Position numbers and translations under genes: made by a program
In this document: piece after piece, positions 46,241-57,412 of the stretch
Layout of the letters: each line of letters starts with the position of its first letter
How positions within the stretch are numbered: the first letter of the stretch is position 1
The notes under the pieces: generated by a model
The model's input: the letters and a program-made list of their open reading frames with translations, nothing else
What the model was told of the DNA's origin: nothing
The model's database searches: none
NCBI GenBank assembly: GCA_037157565.1
Contig: JAZHRO010000056.1
Location: 31,495,501 to 31,559,500, forward strand
Source of the DNA: Thalassia testudinum
Lineage: Eukaryota; Streptophyta; Magnoliopsida; Alismatales; Hydrocharitaceae
Length of the DNA: 64,000 nt
Direction of reading: 5' to 3'

Positions 46241-46834
46241 CCAACCCATGCCCAACCCCAATAATCAGTGAAACTAGTATGAAGGTGAGAATCACAATCA
46301 ACCTCCTATTCACCTAACACTGCAGCACCACACAGGTTTCAACCAAAAAGCCCCTCGACCTCATCTTAGAAACAATCACACTGCTATTACAGTGACCTTG
46401 AGGAGCAGGAAGACAACTCAAGATCTTGGGCCTTCTCACTCCACAAATGGAACCCACCCATCCAAAAGGCAACTTGACTCTCCTCCCACCCTACCACAGG
46501 AAGAGAAAGAAAAAGAAAGTGATTTAAAAGGTCAAAATCCCATTGCCCTCCATCAAGCTTTGAACCCCACTAACACTAAAAAAGAAGTCTAAGCCCACAC
46601 ATAAGGAACTCATGGATATATTTGAGCAAGTTGAGATTAATATCCCCCGTAGATGTAATTAAATGTATTCCTGCCTATGCCAAATTTCTCAAGGATTTTT
46701 GTACCCCCAAAAGGCAAACCAAAAATCTAGGATGGGTGATTCTTTCTGAGATAGTAAGCTCTATGGTTCTGAGCAAGGTTCCCCGTAAGAGAAATAATAT
46801 GGGTGTTGATAAAGAGAATTCCTCTTAAGTAAAA
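46241..46834 (+). pseudogene. F: Athila-type gag tail fragment
   Basis: An open segment at 46392-46589 contains VTLRSRKTTQD (compare the AVTLRSGK signature of Athila). A shifted frame at 46622-46825 contains AYAKFLKDFCTPKR and SSMVLSKVPRKRN, which in Athila lie between gag and the protease. It is cut by A2 on the left and by LTR G on the right. It resembles B more than E by eye. Confidence 0.7.
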
Positions 46835-47292
46835 TGATGATTGTAATAAAAAGATGTGTCATCGCAATACAAAATGTGCTAGAAAATCTCTCAATCAAAG
46901 ATAATTATTTCTAACCATAAGGATCAAGTCGAATCACAGGGAGGATTGAACCAAATAAACTCATGACCGTTACTAAACCTATCCACTATAAACAATATAT
47001 CACGCTTTGAAGATATACCCATTCATCCATGCAAAGAAATCAATGATAAGTAATTAAAATAGATGCGAGGTATACTCTGGAAAATTCACCTTAATAAATT
47101 AATTATATAATAAATGAATAGAGTTGCAATGGCCATCAATGTAAATTTTAATTGAATGAACACATGAGAAGAGCTTGACTAGCAACGCGTGTTGCCAGCA
47201 TGGTGCGCCAACAGAGGAGCTTCTCGATGGTGCGGTCGTTGCGGGCTAACGTGGCTGGCGATGGCTGCGTAATGGCGAGGAGACCAGTAGTA
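46835..47292 (-). repeat. G: fragment of an unassigned LTR
   Basis: Begins TGATGATTG, has a U5-type box on the minus strand (46927-46944, CCTCCCTGTGATTCGACT) and is interrupted by a copia LTR. No primer site lies to its left, so it is a 3' or solo LTR. Confidence 0.5.
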
Positions 47293-48115
47293 TGTAGGAT
47301 CTAAAGATAGAATGGCTACATGCACAAATACTCAAACACAATATCAGTAATAACAAGAAAGCTTTACATAAATCACAATCACAGAAATTGGCATAAGATG
47401 TATAGTGGTTCGCCACTCACTTGGGTACTCCACTACCTAAACCTCCCAGCTTAGGATTTTTTACCCGATTCCCACAACACCAAGGGAATCAATTTACTAA
47501 ATGAGGTAATTAACAGGTTACCTCAACCCAATTACAACAACAGGTTTGTTACAACCTAATGAGAAACAAGCTTAATTACAAATAAGAGAATATGTGTAAG
47601 ACAAAAGTAATCTTACAACTAAATACCTAAGCCTCTCAACAAATATATATAAATGATATTGTCGATTTGAGATCCTAGAATGAACGATATTTGCTTTGTG
47701 AATGCGTCAACAAAACACGTTGAGGAGTTTGCAAAACGTAGAGACATTTAAGGGCAGCAAACACTTTTCTTCTCTTCAAATATGGTGGAAATTTGAAATA
47801 TAACTCTAGGAATTTTTCCTCTCTTTTCAAATGTGCAAACTAAGGGTCCAAGGTTTTATTTATAGAGTTAGGACTTTAGTGGGTCATCTACTAGACGTTG
47901 GGGTTTAAATCCCAATGTTCATATAGACAAAATAATTTTCTAGCCATTCAATTTTGAGTTAATGGCTAACTTGTACTGGTACTAAAGTATGGGCATCGGT
48001 ACTCGTTGCTTCCAGATTTAGGTTTCAAATACTTAACACAAGTCCGTAACCAACTTGTACCGTTGCTGATCGTGAGTATTGGTACTCATTCCCTCCAGTA
48101 CCAATACTGTTTCAG
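47293..48115 (-). repeat. Partial copia-type LTR
   Basis: Shares TGTAGGATC and the ACTACCTAAACCTCCCAGCTTAGG block with the copia LTR at 21799. Truncated on the right by LTR H. No internal coding. Contains a perfect 12-bp inverted repeat at 48075-48108. Confidence 0.55.
48075..48108. repeat. Perfect 12-bp inverted repeat
   Basis: AGTATTGGTACT (48075-48086) and AGTACCAATACT (48097-48108) around a 10-base spacer. Related GGTACT blocks occur upstream at about 47972-48002. Confidence 0.9.
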
Positions 48116-49728
48116 TGATAAATCAGTATTTTAAAATTGCTTCGTTGTAATATAATCAAAATTGCTTTGAAAACAAATAATATTTATTACTTGAATTTTA
48201 AGTCCGAGGTCGAACATAGGGAGTAATATGGAATTCAAACTCAAGACACAATTTAAATCAGAAATATAGGAGATTGCAACAAGAATAATGTTAGGTATCA
48301 ATGTGCAAAAAGAATGGAGTAAAATGATGATTTGAATCACCAATTACTCCCTACAATAATAGCAATTGAAACTCAAAACTATGTATGAAATAAACTCAAA
48401 TCAGCCATCTGGTTGAATGATAAGACGTCTTAAACGTCTAGATGAATAGTGCTCTAATTTCTTCACCTTCTTTCTTTCCCTGCTCTTCTATTTCTCTGCC
48501 TTTCTTCCTTCTACTTTTCTACTGCAGCTCTCTTCTTTTTCTTCTTCTCTGCTTCTGTTCCTCTTCTGCTTCTCTTCTTCTTTTTCCTTCTTCGAGGCCT
48601 TCTTCTCTGTGCAGCTCTCTTTCTTCTTTAACTCTTCGTCTTCACGTAGAGGGGGGAGGGGTCTTCAAATTTGGTTAAGTGTCAGCCCAAACCTTCTTAG
48701 AGCAAAACCCCCCTTGCCTCCATGTGCTCTTCCTTTCCTCTCTCTAGGTTTCCTCTCCTTCTCCTTCCCAAGGCCTCAAGTATTTGGGTAAAGTGCACCC
48801 AAGACTAGGTTAACTAGTGTCGGTGGTGAGCGAGGAGTGCTTAGGTTAGGCGGGTTATCAAGTCGGCCAGACTAGAGTGTAAGGTGTCGCGGGGGAGGTG
48901 CGTGAGGGCACATGTGGGGACCTCACCCCCTATGCTTGCTGAGGTGATAAGCCTATGCGACTTTTTCAATTTATGAGGGTGCGAGTGCTCGTCAGCTTCC
49001 GAGGTGGGACTATCCCACCTCCCTTCCTTTGCATGTAGCTGCAGCTGATGCTTCTTGTGATTACGGTCAAAGATGCAGTTAAATAGCCAAATTGGCTACT
49101 GGGTTGCATTCTTGGGTAGGTTCCTCTATGCCTGGGGTTTTGTCTGGAGCCTGCAGGTGCTGGAGTGAGCTTTGAGCTTCACTCAAAGCTTTGCTAATGG
49201 TGGCGGAGACCTATGCACCTGAAAGCACGAAAACGGGCTAAATGCCCCAATTAAAATAGTTTATGAGATTCGCTAGACCACGGCGAATGTGCAGGGGATG
49301 GTCTCGTGGTTCATGGAGGTGTGTGGTGGTCTGCAAAGGTCAGAGGAGTAACATGATGGTGGGCATGTTCAGTAGAAGGTTGGGAGGAACAATCGACCTA
49401 ACTACATTAGGGCTTTTGCTCCTGGGGTCGAGGCGAAGGTGTGGAGCTTGGAAGTAGCATGTTTTGGCGAGTGTGGAAGCCGCTATGGCTCACCAGAGGT
49501 ATGCCAGTGAGATGGAAGATGGAGTCGTAGAGGATAGCAGAGAGGTCGAAACAAAGTGATGGAGTTACTGGCGTGACATAGAAAAGCTAAGGAGTCGAAT
49601 AAGGTATGTAGCGGACGATGGGAGGTGGAGATGGCGCTGGTTGTGGTATGGCCGACGCTAGAGACGAAGCTTGCTCTAATAAGGGTTGGACAACGAGGAT
49701 GGATATAGGGATGTCGGCTAGTGTTGCT
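48116..49728 (-). repeat. H: C-like LTR, left part (interrupted by E)
   Basis: Left edge TGATAAATCAG. It has the U5 box (48206-48223, minus) and the two-part hairpin (48316-48350). A C/T-rich block lies at 48460-48640. No primer site lies to the left, so it is a 3' or solo LTR. It resumes at 63751. Confidence 0.65.
48316..48350 (-). other. Two-part LTR hairpin, H copy
   Basis: On the minus strand: outer GGAGTAA/TTACTCC, inner TGGTGAT/ATCATCA with one G-U pair, loop TCAA. Confidence 0.6.
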
Positions 49729-50409
49729 TGGTGTAGACCCGGATAAGTTATGTTAATATGGTGATTTTATCGTTGAAATGAGTATAGTGGTTAACCTAAA
49801 TCGAGCCTAACCATCCCTTTACAAAAATTTTTTAACCTAGCCTACTTGATTTTATCATGGTCACTTTTAGACCTAGGGTCGAACTTAGGGAAGTGGGATT
49901 AGAAGTGAAGAAGTTTCTACACCTTTCCTACAGTGAATCTCTTCCGTTCATTTATTATGTTTTTGGTGTTTCTCTATTTAAGATTTTTTTCTGATAATTT
50001 TTTTGTCCTTGAGGTACACCCTCAAAATCAGGTTCTTGGCTTTGAGCCAAATTAGGGTTCCAAAACTAGTCTTGCTATTCGCAAGACTGAGTACCTGCAA
50101 GTCAAGGATTATCTTTTCTATTTTGTATTTTTTTTTTCTTTTTACTGGCAGGAAAGAGAAATAGAAATAAACTAAATATAGTAGATATATATATGTATAT
50201 ATTATACATGTATATAGGGGTTGTGGTGGAGGTGGAGATGGCGTGTAGCACGGTGTCAAGTCGATCGTCATCTAGGAAGATGCAACCAACAAGACCAAGT
50301 GCCGCGTGGAGTGTAGGATGGATGGGTGAAAGATACGTGTGAAAATGCTTTCTGTACGCTTGTATTGGGGAATATCAGCAACTAGTGCAGATATTCCCAC
50401 GATACAATG

Positions 50410-50965
50410 TATGGTAGGTGATATGAAAATATATATATGTATATGTAAATATATATCTATATGTATATATATATATATGGTTATAATTATATAGGTGTAT
50501 ATGTAGTTATAGACATATATATATATAGATATGTAAATATATGTATAGATATATATATATATATGTATATGTATGTATATGTAACTATATAGATGTATAT
50601 ATATATATGGTAATATATGTATATAGATATATGTAGATAGATATGTATATACATATATACATATATATATATATATGTATATATAGTTATAGATATATAT
50701 ATATATCTATACTTATACTTAGTTATATAGGAAATAATATATATATATATATATTTATATTTATACGTATATAAATATATGTATATATGTAAATATATAT
50801 GTGTATATATATATATATATATAAGTATATAGATGTATATATATATATGTATGTATGTATACTAATACTTAGTTATATAGGTACTACTATATGTACAGAT
50901 ATAAGTATACATATATATGTATATAAATATATATATGTATGTATATATATTTATATATATAAAAG
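50410..50965. repeat. TA/TG-rich low-complexity tract in the 3' LTR of E
   Basis: About 555 bp composed almost entirely of TATA, TATG and TAGA steps. The equivalent tract in the 5' LTR (61790-62390) is longer. Confidence 0.92.
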
Positions 50966-51382
50966 TATATAGTAGCATATAAGTGAGTGTGTGTGTGTGT
51001 GCGAGAGTGTGAGTGTGTGTGTAAGTGTCTGCAGAGAGAGTGAGAGAGTGCTATGAGAGAGAGAGAGAGAGAGCTTCTGCTGGAGTGAAGAAGTGCGTGT
51101 TAAGACGTCTAAAGCCTCCAAGCGTCGTCTGATGGCCACGTGCACGTGCAAGTGCCTAGGTACGCGAAGGGGCGCACGCACGCAGGAGGGAGCGGGCGTG
51201 GGAGGAACCGCAGCGCACTGCGCTACGCGGTGAGGCAGGTGCGGGCATTGAAGCGGGCGAAGATGCGGGCGCTTTCAAACGGATGTAGGTGTGGGCGTAC
51301 GCAAGAGCGGGCGCGCGCGAACGGGCAGCAGACGGTCGCGACGCGTTAGGTGACCGGATAAGTGAGAAAATTACCGGTCACC

Positions 51383-51433
51383 GCACTGTAGCCACAGTGT
51401 TCCGCTGAAACGTGTGAACAATGGCTACAGTGC
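51383..51433. repeat. 11-bp inverted repeat in the 3' LTR of E
   Basis: GCACTGTAGCC (51383-51393) and GGCTACAGTGC (51423-51433), spacer 29 bases. The arms are identical in the other LTR at 62816-62866. Confidence 0.85.
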
Positions 51434-52325
51434 GCACTCAGCTCGCGCGACCGGGTGTTGGCGGTGTTGAGTGCTGGAGCCGCTGCGTGAGCTGGCACGC
51501 ACGCAGAAGGTCTGCACTGGCTGCTAGCGAGCGCGAAGAGGGCTGGGCTGCGGGCAGAACTTCACGACAGGGCGCGCGGTGAGGGGCGTGGGCGGCCTGC
51601 TAGCATGCGCGGTTGAGCTTCTTGATAGGGCACGCGGTGGCCAGCGCCTTACTACTGCTACTGCGGAGCTTGAGCTTCAGAGCTTGAAGCTCCTGTGGCA
51701 ATGGCGGAAATGCTTTGAACGATGAAACAGGGAAGCGAACCACCACGCCCACCGGCTCTTTGATGAGCTGGGCGGTGGTTGGACTCACAGTGGTGGTTGT
51801 GCACCACTGTGAGGTGCTTCTACCGGCAATGTAGCTCCTCAGAAGGAGGAGAGGCTGTGTATGGAGGGGAGAGGGGAGGAGACAGCCTGGAGGAAGCTGC
51901 TATGTGTTCTTTTTTGTGTGGACCAGGCTCAGCTTCAAAGAAAAAATCCACGCTATTTTTTAAAGAGGAAGAAGGCATGCACAACCATGCCCTGGCTGTG
52001 CATGGCTGTGCAAGCGGCTGCAGGGTGTGGCTGTGCAGGGCAAGCTTTGCAGAGCATGGCCTGAAGAAGGTCCAGCCATGCTTTGCAGCCGTAGAGAAAT
52101 TCAAAGCCAAAAAGAAATAAAAAAATAAAGATGGAGATTTTGCGAGGCAGCACTTGGGGAATTTGTTAATTGCAAGGCCATTTTATTCACTCTCCTCCCC
52201 TCTTAAATAAATGCATGCATGCGTGTATTTTTACAAATGCGACTATGGCTACCTAATATGCACTGGCAATGCTAGGAAATAGCACAAGATGGCACAATTG
52301 CTGGTGTATTTTTGCTGTGCAATCA

Positions 52326-52361
52326 TACCCCATGCTTATCTTTTGCTAGTCCCTAGCAAAA
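52326..52361 (-). other. Polypurine module of E
   Basis: On the minus strand a perfect hairpin with arms TTTTGCTAG and CTAGCAAAA around GGA (52341-52361) is followed by GATAAGCATGGGGTA, abutting the LTR start TGATTGC. Confidence 0.8.
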
Positions 52362-53417
52362 CATTTTTTGTACTGTATTTAGAAATGATCTTACGCTGAA
52401 GATTTTCTTCCGAGGAGACATAGGTGTGTTTATTTTTGGATATTATGAGAACCAATTGTAGAGAAGACTACCAATACTTTAAGTCTTACATGACATAGAC
52501 CATCTCTCAACTAACCAGGACTCTTGATGTTTAAACCTTAAGTATGATTTACAAGATCCAGGAGGTTTTTGCCATACTCAAGAACTCAAGAGATTATGGC
52601 TTGTGCTTAGTGAAGGATCAAGATTGACCAGATGAACATTAAGACACAAGCCCATGGTTTCACGAATTTTTAAGTGCAGATTGGTCCCAATTTCAGCTCG
52701 TGTCTTCAGATTGACCCTTAAAAAGATGACGAAAAACTCAACTCCCATTTTCTGACATTTGTGGCTCAAAGAAAACAGGGTATTTGCGACTTGCCCTGAA
52801 GAACTTTTGTAGGGGGAAGATTTTATAGACATTTGTCAGATATACTGACGTATTTGCATCATTTTTTTTTTGAAACATGTGTCAGTATATCTCTTACAAC
52901 ATTATTTGGTGGAGCACACTTTTCTTTTTGGTGGGAGAGTTCCTTCTTGGTGGAAAGAGTCTCTCCTAAACACAAGACTAAAGCCTGGGATAAAAAGTCT
53001 ACCTGCATGGACAGGTAAGGACTCCACCTTCCCTAATGAACACTAGGGTTGGATCTTATGTTCACCTGGTCTTTCCTGATATGTGTAGTGTGAACCAAGA
53101 TTACTTAGGCTCTCGAGTAGAAGTAAACCAACAGATCCTGTACTGGTGTCTTAGGTACAAGAATACATCCTTAGTTAGGAGAGATTTTGATCTATCTTGT
53201 TAATGCTCAAGTGAATTAAGCCTAGCCTGAGCAAATCAAGCTTCTGTGGCCTGGATAGTCTTCAAAGCAGTGGTTGAATATCCATAAACACTTATTGTAT
53301 TTTTGTTTCAGCCATCAGATCATTACTAAACACCATTTTTTTTTATATATATATATATACATAGATAGATGGAAACTGCATGATACCATAAAATACCCAC
53401 ATCCTATGGATGCCTAT

Positions 53418-53452
53418 CCACCCCCCATGCCAAATGAAGCTATGTCCTCATA
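53418..53452 (-). other. Internal hairpin plus G-run motif (E copy)
   Basis: On the minus strand TATG-AGGA-CATA (53441-53452) is followed by GGCATGGGGGGTGG (53418-53431). Compared with element 1, the outer pair is T-A instead of A-T. Confidence 0.65.
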
Positions 53453-53613
53453 TGCATGCAGGGTAGGGTAGAGGAAGGATGAAAGATCGGGTAACGAGAG
53501 CTGAGGTGCAGGGTATACAGTAGGGTGGTAGGGTGGGTGGATGGTGGGTGGTGAGGTGAAGAGTGAAGTGAGCATGATAGTGAAGTGAAAAGTGATGGTG
53601 GATAGTAAGTGTT

Positions 53614-53631
53614 GTTGGGGTGCCTCCCAAC
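53614..53631 (-). other. Post-coding hairpin GTTGGG/CCCAAC, E
   Basis: On the minus strand GTTGGG-AGGCAC-CCCAAC, 30 bases after the integrase stop. Confidence 0.65.
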
Positions 53632-53661
53632 GAGCGTTGAATTTAATGTCCCCAGCAGGAC

Positions 53662-54912
53662 TTAGAATGAGGCACAACATTTGTTACCCTCCAGCAGGGC
53701 AACAATTTCTCCAATGGGGGCAGGTTCATGAGTAAGATATGGTTTCAAACGTTGCCCATTGACCGTAAATTTATGCCCAGATTTGGGATCTTCAATCTCA
53801 ACGGCCCCGTTGGGAAATGATCTTGAGACCAGGAAAGGACCAGTCCATTTGGACTTCAATTTCCCAGGAAAGAATTTGAGCCGGGCATTGTAGAGCCAAA
53901 TTTGCTGAGATGGCTCAAATTCTTTCCGCCGAATGCAACTGTCGTGAAAAGCCTTAGTGCGTTGTTTGAAAGTTAAAGCAGAATCATAGGCTTCATGACG
54001 GAGCTCTTCCAGCTCCTGGAGTTGGAGTTTCCTTTCTCGACCACACAGGTCTGGGTTGAGGTTACATTGGCGAACTGCCCAATAAGCACGGTGTTCCAAC
54101 TCCACAGGCAAATGACAAGGCTTCCCGTAAACGATTCTATAAGGAGACATACCAAGGGGAGCCTTGAAGGCGGTCCGATACGCCCAAAGTGCGTCAATCA
54201 GCTTGTCGGGCCAATCCTTACGGTTAGGCCGAACCGTTTTCTGGAGAATTTGCTTGATTTGCTGGTTCGACACTTCTACCTGGCCATTCGTCTGAGGATG
54301 ATACGGGGATGCGATACGATGGTGGACTCTGTATTTCCTCAGAAGTGCCCGAAATGAAGCCTGGGTAAAGTGGCTAACTCCATCCGAGATAATGGCTCGA
54401 GGGATCCCAAAGCACGCAAAGATGTGGTCTTTGACAAATCGAGTGGATATAACATGGTCAGCACGTCGCGTGGGAATAGCCTCGATCCATTTCAAAACAT
54501 AATCAACAGCCACGAGAATAAATTCGAAGCCGTTGGAAGGAGGAAAGGGACCCATGAAATCAATTCCCCAAATGTTGAAGATTTCCGTAGCTAGGATGGG
54601 TTGTAAGGGCATCATGTCACGATGTGACATCGACCCTAACGACTGGCACCTAGTGCAATATTTGGCATAATTGTGTGCATCCTAGTGAAGGGAGGGCCAA
54701 AAGAAACTGCACTGCAACACCTTGGCTGCAATTTTCCTCCCAGAGAAATGGCCTCCGCAGGCCTAATCATGGTAGAAGGATAGCACACTGGGGAATTTGC
54801 TGTCAGGAACACAGCGACGGATGATTTGATCAGCTCCTATCCAAAAAGGAAGTGGATTATCCCAGAAATAATACTTTGCTTCTGCCATGAGATGCTCGCG
54901 CTGGCTTTTAGG
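53662..54912 (-). pseudogene. Athila integrase domain, mostly open
   Basis: This enzyme inserts element cDNA into chromosomes. The long open part (54630-53662, 322 codons) holds the catalytic core: Asp24 in WGIDFMGPF, Asp83 in IISDG and Glu119 in NGQVEVS, with the D-35-E spacing intact. The C-terminal region includes WLYNARLKFFPGKLKSKWTGPF, typical of Ty3 integrases. The N-terminal zinc-binding segment (CGGHFSGRKIAAKV ... CTRCQSLG) lies upstream at about 54640-54800 in the same frame but contains stops near 54913, 54760 and 54680. The listed Met at 54630 is only the first open codon, not a native start. Integrase would normally be cut from the polyprotein by the protease. Confidence 0.9.
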
Positions 54913-55690
54913 CTAGCCACGTGGAAGGGATCCAGAAGCAAGGTAATTGGAAATGTCGGCATACCACGGTCCACTTGCCACATTAATTGCTAATTGGTGC
55001 TCTTTAAGAAAAATCTCATTAATCGGTAGAGTAAGTCTAATATGGTCAGGGTCCAATCTGGAAAGATGATCAGCCACAACATTCTGGGCTCCGGCCTTAT
55101 TGCGGATCTCAATGTCAAATTCTTGGAGCAGAAGGATCCAACGAATCAGTCTAGGCTTGGCATCCTTCTTGTGCATGAGATGGCGAATGGCCGCGTGATC
55201 AGTGAAAACAATAACGTGTGAGCCCAGAAGATAAGAGCGGAATTTCTCCAGCCCAAAGACGACTGCTAGTAGTTCTTTCTCTGTGGTAGTATAATTACAC
55301 GGGCCTCGTCCAACGTCTTACTGGCGTAGTACACCACGAAGGGGTGTCTATCGTGTCTTTGTCCCAGGATGGCTTCGACTACAAGGTCGAAAGCGTCACA
55401 CATGAGTTCAAAGTCGAGGGGCCAATCAGGTGGCTGGAGAACAAGGGCCTTGGTGACGGCATTTCGTAGCTGCGTGAATGCTCGTATGCAGTCGGGGCCC
55501 ATATCGAAGGGTACGTCGGTCGATAGGAGATGAGTTAAAGGTTGAGAAATCTTAGAGAAATATTTGGTGAATCTCCTATGGAAACCGACAGGAAGGAGCG
55601 GATTTGTTTGACAGAGCCAGGAACAGGTAAATCAGCAATTACATTAAGCTTAGCTCTGTCAACCTCGAAACCCATATTGGAGATGATATG
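54913..55690 (-). pseudogene. RT thumb / RNase H region, frameshifted
   Basis: RNase H removes the RNA strand during reverse transcription. Segment 55502-55266 reads FELMCDAFDLVVEAILGQ and [14 protein letters not shown]; the family consensus has CDAS where this copy has CDAF. After a frame change near 55295 come [19 protein letters not shown] and [11 protein letters not shown], then [18 protein letters not shown] and [10 protein letters not shown] (55176-54913). The catalytic acidic residues are visible in both halves. The connection to RT (55690-55503) is interrupted by a stop at about 55691 and a frame change. Confidence 0.85.
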
Positions 55691-56756
55691 TCAGAGAACA
55701 ATTCCCTCGTGTACCATAAAATAACTTTTTTCCCAAGAAAGCACGAGGTTTACATCAATACATCTCCTAAGGATACAAGTCAGGTTGGCAAGACAGTCAT
55801 TGAAAGATGGTCCAAAGATCGGAAAGTCATCCATGAAGACATCGAGAAAGTCACCCACCCTGTCATGGAATATCACCAGCATACATCTCTGGAAAGTTGC
55901 TGGCGCGTTACAAAGTTCGACCAGCATCCTTCTAAATGCAAAGGTGCCGAAGGGGCAGGTAAAAGTGGTTTTCTCTTGGTCCCAAGGGTCAATTGACACC
56001 TCGTTATATCCTGAGAATCCATCCGGGAAACATAAAAATTTATTTCCCGCTAACCGCTCCAGGATTTGGTTAATGAAAGGTAGCGGAAAGTGAGCTTTCT
56101 TAGTTGCAGCATTGAGTTTCCAATAATCTACACACACTCTCCAAAATGTTGGAGTGCATGTAGGGATGGATTCGCCCCTGTCATTGACACGGATGGGGAG
56201 TCCTGCCTTTTTGGGCACAACGTGAATCGGACTCACCCAGGGGCTATCGCTGATCAAGTAGATTATACCTGTATCCAGCCAGTTAATGATTTCCTTCTTA
56301 ATGACCTCCCACATGTTAGGGTTGAGACGTCACTGCATCTCGCAGGAGGTCGATCCTCCTCCTCCGTATATATATGGTGAGTGCAGTAGGAGGGCTAATG
56401 CCAGATAAGTCTGATAATGACCATCCAATGGCTGCCTTGTGTTCCATAAGGACCTTTGTTAGTTTGCACTCTTGCTCCCTGGTCAATTTTGAACTGATGA
56501 TTACGAGGAGCATTTCATTTGGTCCCAAGAAAACATATTTAAGTGTACTAGGCAGCTCTTTCAGCTCGGGAGTGGATGGTGAAAGATCTGGCATTTCTTG
56601 GGATGAGAGTGTCCTAGGAGGATCGGAAAACAAATCAGAAGGAAGAAGTTGGCCCTCAGATTGGACAAGAAGAGGGGCATCTTGGATAGATGGATCCAAA
56701 AAGGAATAGCCCCAGTGAGTAGTATGTGGGCTCAAGGTCCCAGTGTGGAGTTGCAA
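55691..56756 (-). pseudogene. Reverse transcriptase, frameshifted
   Basis: Copies element RNA into DNA. The upstream linker (56756-56316) includes KYVFLGPNEMLLVIIS and HKAAIGWSLSDLSGISP, standard before RT in Athila. After a frame change near 56340 the RT proper (56314-55691) contains WVSPIHVVPKKAG, VCVDYWKLNAAT, FPDGFSGY (first catalytic Asp), FGTFAFRRM, CNAPATFQRCM and the active-site FMDDF at codons 160-164. The order and spacing match Ty3 RT. A stop ends the open part at 55691. Confidence 0.9.
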
Positions 56757-56879
56757 ATCTACCTGATTTGGTGGGAAAGAAAGGGCAATCCGATCTTCAA
56801 GAGTGTGGACCGGCGGTGAGTAGCCTGGATATGACTCAGACCACGAGGTATGGGAAGCGGAGAAAACCTCGTCGGAAGT

Positions 56880-57412
56880 CTAGTCAGGAGAAGGTACGGG
56901 AATAGGGAGGGATGGGGGAATGTCACAATATGTGTTGATCAGGCAATCGTCAGTGTTTACAGGTAATCCGCAGCAGTTAGAATAGGTCCCAATTAGTCCG
57001 ATACACACGCTGACGGCCATGTCCTCGTCAGACGTGTCATCCTCAATGCAATCGCAATCAAAGTTCCTGGTTGCCTTGAAGATGTTAAGCTTGAGCTTTT
57101 CAGATCCAATGGAAATCTCTATACAACCCAACTCGTAGTCGATATGGGCGCGGGTTGTGGCCAAGAAAGGTCGACCAAGGATGATCGGACAATCAGAAAG
57201 TGAGCTAGGAACTTCCTATCTAAAATAAGAAAGTCAACAGGAAAACAGAGACTGTTGACCCTAACCACCACGTCTTCCACCACACCTTTTGGGATTTTGA
57301 CAGAACGATCTGCCAACTGTAACGTGACAGGGGTGGGTTTCAGATTTCCCAAGGAAAATTTTTTGAGCATGATGGTTGGTATAAGATTGATGGAAGATCC
57401 TAGATCAAGCAG
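56880..57412 (-). pseudogene. Aspartic protease, frameshifted
   Basis: Processes the gag-pol polyprotein. The active site LLDLGSSINLIP is at about 57412-57375, followed by VTLQLADRSVKIPKGVVEDVVVRV and FPVDFLILD (57370-57200). A frame change near 57180 leads to ATTRAHIDYELGCIEISIG (57164 on), which corresponds to the usual stretch after the LGRPFLAT motif; that motif itself is damaged. An acidic linker follows to 56880. Confidence 0.85.

Larger units (their letters stand above)
49729..52325 (-). repeat. 3' LTR of E
   Basis: The minus strand starts TGATTGCACAG at 52325 and ends CTACACCA at 49729. It contains a TA/TG tract (about 50410-50965), (GT)n and (GA)n runs near 50985-51075, an inverted repeat (51383-51433) and a U5 box (49875-49892). 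Confidence 0.9.
52362..53661 (-). other. 3' non-coding region of E
   Basis: No env-like or other ORF recognised. It contains the AGGA-loop motif (53418-53452), the post-coding hairpin (53614-53631) and a short (AT)n run near 53342-53360. Confidence 0.65.

Noticed and set aside
49724..49728. TTGCT as the left target duplication of E, partner CTACT at 63751-63755
   Set aside because: Only three of five bases agree, and the exact LTR edge is uncertain by two bases.
51779..52153. Cys/Ala-rich frames of about 60-113 codons, also at 63150-63578
   Set aside because: They lie within the E LTRs, overlap on both strands and lack domains.
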